NCBI GenBank assembly: GCA_945877125.1
Contig: CAMCQT010000015.1
Location: forward strand, 1 to 58,502
Source: Candidatus Brevifilum fermentans
Lineage (GTDB): Bacteria; Chloroflexota; Anaerolineae; Anaerolineales; Villigracilaceae
DNA: 58,502 bases
Reading direction: 5' to 3'
The notes under the pieces are model-generated. The model had not been told where the DNA came from and made no database searches. It was given only the letters and a program-made list of their open reading frames with translations. Of this stretch, positions 45,067 to 51,532 are shown piece by piece. The number at the start of each line of letters is the position of its first letter. Position 1 is the stretch's first letter. A program made the translations under genes and the position numbers.

Positions 45067-45975
45067 TTACATCTTTTGGGCAATAAGATAGAGATTGCCG
45101 AGCGGCAGGAATAACCTGATCTGGCCGAGGGCTGTACTACTTCCTACGAAGTCGATGAGTTTGAGTTTTAAGGCGCGAGGGAACGGGAAGAGCCGCAGGA
45201 TGTTTAGTAGGCTGACGAAATTCCAAGCTGAGCCGACTTCTAAAACTTTGTAGCCATTTTTCTCGAACAATTCTCTAATAGTGGATGGACTGTACAAAAA
45301 AGTATGTTCAATGTCAATGATGGGGCTTTTCTCGCCCAATATCCGTGCGGAAAGGGCAGTAACGTTATGGTTGAAGCACAAAATCAACCCACTAGGCAAT
45401 AGTGCATCAGCGCAGGCGGCGAGGAAGGCTTGAGGGTCTGAGATATGGTCGAAAAGCTGGAACATGCAGATGACGGAGACTTTTTCAGTCAATAGGCCGG
45501 GGCGCATAATATCGTTGATGATCGAATCTTTTACCAGTGGTGGGGCCTGTTCGATGGCACTCTGGCTGGGTTCTACCCCGAGTACTTTTCGATAGCCTTG
45601 GGCTAGGGCTTCTTCTAGCAAAAAGCCGTTCCCGCAACCGATTTCGAGAAAGATTTCTTTCCGTGGTTGGTATTTTTCTAGTTTGTGCAGATACGTCCCG
45701 TAGGTGTGACGTAAATTGGGGATGTCTTTGGCGTACGTAAGTGTACTTTGCAGGTAGAGATTTTTCAGGATCTCTTGGTCGATCACCGGGTCTGAACGCA
45801 CCAGTCCACATTGTTTGCACTGGACTATACGATAATGAACCATATCAGGCAGGCGTCTGGCTGAAAACACGTCAGCGTTAAAAGCATCATTGTCGAAGTT
45901 AGTGGGATATAGCTCGTAGGCATTGTCTTCCGTTCCGCAGATGGCGCAGTGGGTAGACATCAGAATAATTTTCAT
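45067..45975 (-). CDS. SAM-dependent methyltransferase with N-terminal zinc-binding domain
   Basis: 302 residues. An N-terminal four-Cys zinc site (CAICG near residue 10 and QCKQCGLVRSD near 55) is followed by a Rossmann methyltransferase domain with motif I FLEIGCGNGFLL and VLGVEPSQ. This is the layout of sugar C- or O-methyltransferases and of other Zn-ribbon methyltransferases in glycan clusters. It probably methylates a nucleotide sugar or glycan chain. An in-frame ATG 15 bases downstream (45960) is an equally possible start; neither has a clear ribosome site. It begins 12 bases after the glycosyltransferase. Confidence 0.85.
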   Translation of the reverse strand: MKIILMSTHCAICGTEDNAYELYPTNFDNDAFNADVFSARRLPDMVHYRIVQCKQCGLVRSDPVIDQEILKNLYLQSTLTYAKDIPNLRHTYGTYLHKLEKYQPRKEIFLEIGCGNGFLLEEALAQGYRKVLGVEPSQSAIEQAPPLVKDSIINDIMRPGLLTEKVSVICMFQLFDHISDPQAFLAACADALLPSGLILCFNHNVTALSARILGEKSPIIDIEHTFLYSPSTIRELFEKNGYKVLEVGSAWNFVSLLNILRLFPFPRALKLKLIDFVGSSTALGQIRLFLPLGNLYLIAQKM

Positions 45976-45987
45976 AGGATAGAAGGC

Positions 45988-46950
45988 TCATTCCTTTTGC
46001 ACGCGCGGGTCGTTCAGGATTTCATCCACAAGATAAGGAGGACGCCGCTTGACTTCGTCATAGATATGCGCCAAATACGAACCGATGATGGCTAGGCAAA
46101 GTAATTGGATGCCGCCCATAAACAGAATCAGGATAATTAGGGTGGTAAAACCGCTGGGAGTCAAATCAGGGAACGCTAAGCGCATGATGAACTGAGCGGT
46201 GATGCCAATGATGGAAAAAACAACGATCACAAAGGACAGGACAGTAATGAAATCGAGTGGGGCATAGGAAAAAGAGAAAATCGCCTTGCGTGCCCAAGAC
46301 AGATTTTTGACGAGGTTATTGGTGGAACTCCCAAACATGCGCTCTGGTCGCACGTATGGGACGCCAATTTGCTTGTACCCTGCCCAAGCGCGCAATCCAC
46401 GCATAAAACGGTTGTTTTCGGGAAAGGTGTTCAGGGCATCAACCACTTTCCGGTCAATGAGAGAAAAGTCCCCGGCATCCACTGGGATTGAGATGTAAGA
46501 CATTTTTTGGAAGATGCGGTAGAAAATTTTGTAGAAAATCTGCATCAGAAATGGCGCTTCGCGCTTGATACGCTGACCATAAACGACCTGATAGCCATTA
46601 CACCATTTTTTGTAGAACTCTTCGATGATTTCAGGTGGATCCTGCAAATCCCCATCTAGTAGGATAACGCCATCGCCAGTGGCGACTTTCATGCCACTGG
46701 TAAAGGCATTTTGCGACCCAAAGTTACGGCTGTGATTAATGACTACCACGTTTCTGTCCTGCTTGGCGAGATCGTCCAACACTTCGCGGGCATTATCCGG
46801 GCTACAATCATTTACAAAAATAATCTCATAATCAACATCAATTTTTTTGAAAACAGCAACTAGGCGGTCATACATAAAGGGGATGGCTGGTCCATCCAGG
46901 TAGACGGCGATGATGGCACTTAATTTGGCTTTTTTTGTGGTTTTATGCAT
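45988..46950 (-). CDS. Family 2 glycosyltransferase with two C-terminal TM segments (GtrB/ArnC-like)
   Basis: About 320 residues. A GT-A domain (about 8-220) with IIFVNDCSPDN and the metal-binding DGDLQDPPE, then RGLRAWAGYKQ, followed by two hydrophobic segments (about 232-257 and 268-292) that anchor it in the cytoplasmic membrane. Such enzymes load a sugar or amino sugar onto undecaprenyl phosphate. The ATG at 46950 is preferred: it gives an 8-base overlap with the upstream transketolase gene and begins just before the Lys-rich start; the longer in-frame start would overlap by 68 bases. Confidence 0.9.
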   Translation of the reverse strand: MHKTTKKAKLSAIIAVYLDGPAIPFMYDRLVAVFKKIDVDYEIIFVNDCSPDNAREVLDDLAKQDRNVVVINHSRNFGSQNAFTSGMKVATGDGVILLDGDLQDPPEIIEEFYKKWCNGYQVVYGQRIKREAPFLMQIFYKIFYRIFQKMSYISIPVDAGDFSLIDRKVVDALNTFPENNRFMRGLRAWAGYKQIGVPYVRPERMFGSSTNNLVKNLSWARKAIFSFSYAPLDFITVLSFVIVVFSIIGITAQFIMRLAFPDLTPSGFTTLIILILFMGGIQLLCLAIIGSYLAHIYDEVKRRPPYLVDEILNDPRVQKE

Positions 46951-47863
46951 TTTGCAGAACCTTTTGGATGCGGGCTGCCAGCTTATCGCCCGAAAGTCCA
47001 TTTTCGGCACAAATCGATGCGGCGCTTCCGACAGTTTTATTCAGTAAATGAGTGAACCCGAAACGGGTTAATCGAACCGGTAAGCCATTTTCGGCAATGA
47101 TTTCAGCCACAAGTGAGCCAACTCCGCCAGTGATATAGTGTGCTTCGAGGGTAAAAACATGGTTGACCCCCGCTAATACATTGACGATATTTTTTTCGGG
47201 CGCTGGCGCAAGGCTAGCAACTACCAAGATGGTACCATTAATTCCCCAGTCAGACAGGGTTTGGGCAGCTTTGACGGCTTCGGTGGTGATTGCCCCTGTG
47301 CTGACAATAACAAAATCCCTCCCATTTCCAATTTGTTGTGCCTCGCCGAGAGTAAAATTCCCCAGCAGTTCAGGAATGGTGGTCTTTTCCTTGCTAAGGC
47401 GGAAATAAATCGGTCCGGGATGGTGATAGGTTTGTTCGATGGCATTTTTCGCTTGGGCATCATCCGCTGGGGCAATGATGGTCAGGCCAGGCTGGGTTCT
47501 TAAAACCCCAATATCTTCTAGGGCGTAGTGCGAAAGCCCGTTCATGCCATATTCCACGCCCTGACCGATACCTACAATGCGAACCGGTAGATTATGATAA
47601 ACTGGGCCATTGCGGATGAATTCAAATGGCCGTAGTGTAATGAATGGAGTGATGGAATAAACAAACGGGATAAACCCAGCCTCTGCCAGTCCGGTAGCCA
47701 GACCGAGTAGATTTTGTTCAGCTACACCGGCATTTAGGAAGCGATCAGGGAATTTCTCCATAAATTCCTCAACGACCAGATAGCCAAGGTCGCCAGTTAT
47801 GAGCATTACACGCCCATCTTGGCTTGCAATTTTGAGTAAGGATTGAATGAAGGCATTTCTCAT
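46943..47863 (-). CDS. Transketolase-like enzyme, C-terminal (pyrimidine-binding) subunit
   Basis: 306 residues covering the Pyr and C-terminal domains of a transketolase split in two. The catalytic Glu that activates ThDP is in FLNAGVAEQNLLGLATGLAE. GVEYGMNGLSHYALEDIGVL and TIIAPADDAQA are typical of the family. It pairs with the N-terminal subunit just upstream (ATGA overlap). Split transketolases inside sugar clusters may move a two-carbon unit in a special pathway and not in central metabolism; that reading is inference. Confidence 0.92.
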   Translation of the reverse strand: MRNAFIQSLLKIASQDGRVMLITGDLGYLVVEEFMEKFPDRFLNAGVAEQNLLGLATGLAEAGFIPFVYSITPFITLRPFEFIRNGPVYHNLPVRIVGIGQGVEYGMNGLSHYALEDIGVLRTQPGLTIIAPADDAQAKNAIEQTYHHPGPIYFRLSKEKTTIPELLGNFTLGEAQQIGNGRDFVIVSTGAITTEAVKAAQTLSDWGINGTILVVASLAPAPEKNIVNVLAGVNHVFTLEAHYITGGVGSLVAEIIAENGLPVRLTRFGFTHLLNKTVGSAASICAENGLSGDKLAARIQKVLQNA

Positions 47864-48663
47864 TGTTCAATTTCTTGCATGGCTTGGTGAAATTCGACCG
47901 CGCTCATTGGCCAGTAATGCCACTTAATCTGGTTTTCCATATACGAGACACCCTTGCCAAACTTTGTATTTGCAATGATGGCATGAGGCTGTTTCTTGTT
48001 ATTTCTGCAATCTTTGATGACGCTAATGATTTCCCCACAGTTGTGCCCGTCAATTTTATGAACATCCCAGCCAAAAGCCTGCCATTTCTGGTCCAGCGGT
48101 GTCAAGTCGAGAACATCTTTTGTGTAACCAAGTGCTTGTTGACTATTCAAATCAATGATCATGTACATGTTGGATAGTTTATGATGCGAGGCAAACATAG
48201 CCGCTTCCCAGACAATGCCCTCGTTGCACTCCGCATCGCTGACCAATACAAAGACTCTTCGCTCTGACTTTTGTAACTGAGCTGCAAGCGCAGCTCCGGT
48301 AGCGTAAGACATCCCCATCCCCAACGATCCGGTACCAAAATCCACACCAGGCAGATCTCGTTCCGGATGCACGCCCAACAGTGTATTGTCCTGACCATAG
48401 GTCTCCAGTATTTCACGGGAAATCCAGCCTTTCAGACATAAAGCGGCGTACAAAGCCAATGCCGCATGCCCTTTTGAAAGCACAAACCGATCTCGGCTTG
48501 GATCATCAGGCGAATCAATATTAAGCACATCCGCATATAGCGATGCAATAATGTCAGCCACAGATAATGCAGAACCAATGTGCCCAACATGTGCCTGATA
48601 AGAACGCTCGAGAATAATACGTCTTATATTGTAAGAAAAATTTTGGATAATATTAATCTCCAT
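47860..48663 (-). CDS. Transketolase-like enzyme, N-terminal (ThDP-binding) subunit
   Basis: 267 residues, the PP-binding half of a split transketolase. HVGHIGSALSVADIIASLY and FVLSKGHAALALYA are the conserved N-terminal motifs. The ThDP/Mg motif is SDAECNEGIVWEAAMFASHH ending with the Asn of IIDLNSQQ, where the usual first Gly-Asp-Gly is Ser-Asp-Ala. It is the first gene of a six-gene minus-strand operon (transketolase pair, GT2, methyltransferase, remnant, epimerase). Confidence 0.92.
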   Translation of the reverse strand: MEINIIQNFSYNIRRIILERSYQAHVGHIGSALSVADIIASLYADVLNIDSPDDPSRDRFVLSKGHAALALYAALCLKGWISREILETYGQDNTLLGVHPERDLPGVDFGTGSLGMGMSYATGAALAAQLQKSERRVFVLVSDAECNEGIVWEAAMFASHHKLSNMYMIIDLNSQQALGYTKDVLDLTPLDQKWQAFGWDVHKIDGHNCGEIISVIKDCRNNKKQPHAIIANTKFGKGVSYMENQIKWHYWPMSAVEFHQAMQEIEQ

Positions 48664-48707
48664 GTCAGTTTAATGTGCTTCTTTCACAAAATGTCAAAAC
48701 TAAAACC

Positions 48708-48970
48708 CAAGAGTGGGCGTCAAAATTTTGGGGAAATCTTCTTAAACACAAAGTACACGAAGGTGACAAATGGGAAAAGGGCACAAAATCGTCAAGGATT
48801 CTTCCTTGGTGTATTTTGTGACCTTCGTGTTTGTGCTTTTCAAAAAAGTGACGCACACCCAAACCCAAAGTCACTTTTTCTTTTTTCAACTATTATATCT
48901 TTCAAAATAACATTTTACTGCAAAACCAGCAATTTGGTGATCGTTCAAGGGTGGGCGTCAGGATTTTGGG
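48708..48970 (+). repeat. Pair of 25-base direct repeats
   Basis: Copies at 48708-48732 and 48946-48970 share caag[a/g]gtgggcgtca[a/g][a/g]attttggg (three differences). The second lies 34 bases before the transposase remnant start at 49005 and could be that element's terminal sequence; the first could be a solo end. This is the gene-free stretch between the transketolase operon and the GT87 gene (48664-49184). Confidence 0.6.
48744..48839. repeat. Imperfect inverted repeat with nested hairpin
   Basis: Arms at 48744-48770 (AAACACAAAGTACACGAAGG...) and 48815-48839 (...CCTTCGTGTTTGTGCTTT) pair over about 25 bases with a few mismatches. Inside, CAAGG and CCTTGG form a second small hairpin at about 48793-48810. 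It lies between the two 25-base direct repeats. It looks like a dispersed palindromic repeat or a non-autonomous element. No coding potential beyond short chance ORFs. Confidence 0.65.
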
Positions 48971-49004
48971 CAAAGGAGTAAGATAGGCAAGAGGAGCAAA
49001 AAAG

Positions 49005-49211
49005 ATGGACAAAGGTAAAGCAGTAAAACAATGGCAGAAACTGAGCGATGAGACAATGGAAGGGATGGGAGAATGGCGAGAGCAAAATCCAAAGGCGACC
49101 TTGAGAGAAATTGAAAAGGTGTTAGACGAGCGGATGATGAAGCTTAAGCAAGATAAAATCATAAATGCTTCAGTTGCTTGGAAATTATTTATTTGTATTT
49201 GCCAAAATTAA
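49005..49211 (+). pseudogene. N-terminal remnant of a transposase
   Basis: 68 residues starting MDKGKAVKQWQKLSDETM; the stretch EWREQNPKATLREIEKVLDE resembles the beginning of transposases of the ISKra4-like type as I remember them. After about residue 52 the sequence turns into unrelated residues (ASVAWKLFICICQN) and stops, inside the 3' end of the GT87 gene on the other strand. The catalytic domain is absent. The exact IS family is uncertain. Confidence 0.5.
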
Positions 49212-50261
49212 ATAAGATTTATATATAATAAGGCTGAAGATGAAAAGCGTTATCCAATAAGTGCTGGATGAAAATAATGCAAATATTGTGAATATACCAA
49301 CCCCTGCCCAAAGCCACCAATATAATTTGAAATTCTGTGCTGTTAACCATATCATTGCTGGAATTAACATCGGCAGGTCGTAAGCGTAAGCCCTGGGCGC
49401 GCAGAAGAGAGATGCAGCGAGGGCAAGGGAAAGGAATGGAATTGTGGGCAATGATCGGAATTTCCACAGAACTAACATCGCTAGGGCGATCAACAAAAAA
49501 GTAAATGGCAAATTGGCCGTACCGATCCAATTTTCCTGTAATCCCAATAAGCTGGGAAAAGTCGAGAATGGTAGTCCGTCCACCCTCTGACCCGATAGTT
49601 GTAAACTTTGTATCATTTCCAGATACCACCCTGGGCTGAGTATTGTTTCAATCAGAAGCATGACGGCCGAAAAGACAACGCTGATCAGAAACGCACGTTT
49701 CCCTGAACGCAAAAATAAAAAAATACTGAAGGGGATAATGAGATGGGGTTTGGTTAATAGGAATGGATACAGTAATCCAACAAGAATATCTTTCTTGAGC
49801 TCCGCAGCCCAGATTACGAGAACCAATAATCCAAGCAGGATGTAGTCCATTTGACCAACCATGATTAGCTGCATACTCATGGGGACAAGGAATGCCAATA
49901 TTAATATTTTGTCCTGAACCTTGAAGTTTGGCTCGTAATAGCCGGTTAATGAATTGACGACCAAAATCGCGCTAATGACAGATGTCGCTTGATACAGCAA
50001 TAACCCAATTGCTTTCGGCCAGATTGCATAGGGAATGTAAAACCAGGCTGTCCATGGCAAATACCAAAAAGGAAGTTGATACTGTCCCACAATGATGTAG
50101 ATCGATTTTCCCGCCAGCGCTGCAGAGGCAGCGCTGTAGAAAACATCAAAATCGTGCCAATCACTTTTTGCGTTCTGGAAGAAAAGTAATATTAAGCTAA
50201 TAGATAATATGGAAAAAACAAAGGTTAAATATAAGATTTTTTTTATGGAAATTAATTTCAT
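49185..50261 (-). CDS. GT87-like polyprenol-phosphate-dependent mannosyltransferase (integral membrane)
   Basis: 358 residues with about 10 hydrophobic segments. The first extracytoplasmic loop holds the acidic motif DWHDFDVFYSAASAAL, typical of GT-C enzymes of the DUF2029/GT87 family. Other features are LLTKPHLIIPF and FCAPRAYAYDLPMLIPAM, which fit family patterns. Such enzymes transfer a mannose or arabinose-type sugar from a lipid carrier outside the membrane. It starts with ATGA overlapping the frameshifted upstream copy of itself. The 3' end abuts the transposase remnant on the other strand (27-base overlap). Confidence 0.82.
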   Translation of the reverse strand: MKLISIKKILYLTFVFSILSISLILLFFQNAKSDWHDFDVFYSAASAALAGKSIYIIVGQYQLPFWYLPWTAWFYIPYAIWPKAIGLLLYQATSVISAILVVNSLTGYYEPNFKVQDKILILAFLVPMSMQLIMVGQMDYILLGLLVLVIWAAELKKDILVGLLYPFLLTKPHLIIPFSIFLFLRSGKRAFLISVVFSAVMLLIETILSPGWYLEMIQSLQLSGQRVDGLPFSTFPSLLGLQENWIGTANLPFTFLLIALAMLVLWKFRSLPTIPFLSLALAASLFCAPRAYAYDLPMLIPAMIWLTAQNFKLYWWLWAGVGIFTIFALFSSSTYWITLFIFSLIIYKSYLILANTNK

Positions 50262-50553
50262 CTATGATCCGATATCGGTTGAAATTTGGCAATATTATTT
50301 GACTTAATTGCAGACAAGATAAATGTTGCGATAACGATTAAATATGCTTCAGTGGAGAAGTTTGTCGCAATGGATAGGATTCCCGCACTGAGCCACAGCA
50401 GAACTGTCGGGATTGTTTTTTCGGATGTCACCCATAAATCAGGAATGGAAAGTTGTATGAATATGCGCGTGGAGCACATAGCATGGATGCTGATAGTGCG
50501 AGGGTTAAAAAGGGAACAGTTGGCAGATGCCGATTTTTCCATACAATGGACAA
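50258..50553 (-). pseudogene. Frameshifted C-terminal remnant of a second GT87-like gene
   Basis: The minus strand here encodes, in one frame, a sequence ending FLTLALSASMLCAPRAYSYN, nearly matching FLSLALAASLFCAPRAYAYD of the intact neighbour. After a frameshift at about 50440 it continues in another frame as IPDLWVTSEKTIPTVLLWLS... to the stop at 50258, again alignable to the neighbour's last 60 residues. So it is the last about 95 residues of a tandem paralogue. Its upstream part is cut where transposase sequence begins (about 50545-50555). Confidence 0.8.
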
Positions 50554-50917
50554 CCCGCCGTTTCAGGTTCAACCATCTTTTCCAAAGCGTCAACTATAGT
50601 TGGGTCTTTTTTTCAACACGTGGAGGCCCTGCTCCACTGAGACGGACTTGCACACTTGGACGCTCTACCAAGCCTTGCTCGATTTCTTGTTGTCCGCGTT
50701 GGATGGTTTTCTCGTCCATACCCATAATCAGTGAAAGCCAGCGCAAACTACCATGACCTATGCGGTTTGTTTCCACCGCCACGTACCACCGACGCTGTTG
50801 TTCATCCAAACGGCTCAATAGTAAATTCATCTGTTTGTGTATTTGCTTATTTGAATGCTCTTCCGGTTGAACGCAATCCGCGCACTGGCAAACATGAATT
50901 TCTGAGATTGGCATCAC
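50548..50917 (-). mobile_element. N-terminal remnant of an ISAzo13-type transposase
   Basis: From 50917 the minus strand encodes 107 residues with LDEQQRRWYVAVETNRIGHG, SLIMGMDEKTIQRGQQEIEQ and SGAGPPRVEKKT, the DNA-binding start of ISAzo13-family (Rhodopirellula-type) transposases as I know them. The frame breaks just after VEKKT at about 50600; another frame continues with TIVDALEKMVEPETAG, also family-like, up to about 50550, where GT87 remnant sequence takes over. The DDE catalytic part is missing. A Cys-containing leader (CQCADC) is present. Confidence 0.7.
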
Positions 50918-51010
50918 GTGTCCTTATAAACGAACAGTTTTACTGCTTCCTAATTTTACGCGCTTTTTGTATTCCGCTTCCCAAAAAACGGATTTATTTT
51001 TTATATCAGT

Positions 51011-51217
51011 ACTAAGCTGGACTTTATCCATTTGAATGATCGCCTTGGTGCCCATTTACGGGTAAAAACTGGCTCTTTGCAATCTCACTAACGACTTTTC
51101 GAACTTCTAAAGCAACAGCGACATTGTAAAAAAGCTCTTTTCGTTGAAAATTACCCTTGAAATAGGCTTTCTATGAGGCAAAAAATGGACAAATGAATGG
51201 ATAAAGTCTAGCTAAGT
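51011..51217. repeat. About 207-base element bounded by imperfect 24-28-base inverted repeats
   Basis: The left arm at 51011-51034 (ACTAAGCTGGACTTTATCCA...) and the right arm at 51190-51217 (reverse complement ACTTAGCTAGACTTTATCCA...) match at about 22 positions, with a 4-base insertion in one. The right arm ends where the truncated gene at 51218 begins. It may be the left end of the ISAzo13 remnant, or a small non-autonomous element. The interior and the 93 bases between it and the transposase start hold nothing else I can recognise. Confidence 0.6.
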
Positions 51218-51532
51218 CCGGAGGTTGATCCTTTTGTCGAGTGGTTTCCTGTGTTGACAGGGCGGCGTAGTCAGGCAACGATTCAAGGATTTGAGTGGGT
51301 GTTGGGAACCAGCTTTTATGAAAGATACGGCAGTTTTGTTGAAGTGCAATCTTGCAAAACCTCTGCCTGTATCGCTGAATGGTCTGCTCAGACTGGGCTG
51401 GATTATCAATATCTCGTGATCCAGAAATCCGGCGTGGACAAAAAACTGATTACATCTCTTGACCAGTCTTACGAATACGACGTTATTTATTCAACAAAAG
51501 AAGTTCTGATTTATTCCTTACAAAAGCCCTGA
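51218..51532 (+). pseudogene. C-terminal fragment of a probable surface-glycan membrane protein
   Basis: An open frame without its own good start, running from the edge of the inverted repeat at 51217 to a stop at 51532 (about 104 residues). It contains EWFPVLTGRRSQATIQGFEW, FYERYGSFVEVQSCKTSACI and GLDYQYLVIQKSG. The pattern recalls the extracytoplasmic C-terminus of large Chloroflexota membrane glycosyltransferase-like proteins, from memory. Everything N-terminal, including all TM segments, is missing. A GTG at 51251 could start a 93-residue product, but no ribosome site is seen. Confidence 0.6.

Noticed and set aside
48669-48700. Promoter for the transketolase operon (TTGACA with 17-base spacer)
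   Set aside because: The -35 box is perfect, but the corresponding -10 (ATTAAA) is poor and would place the transcription start at or inside the start codon.
48665-48889. Short minus-strand ORF of 74 residues in the repeat region
   Set aside because: It is made of the direct and inverted repeat sequence, with no ribosome site or protein motif.
50258-50593. An intact 111-residue membrane protein gene
   Set aside because: Its first half reads in a frame different from the homologous GT87 sequence; the other frame encodes the CAPRAY motif. It is a frameshifted remnant.
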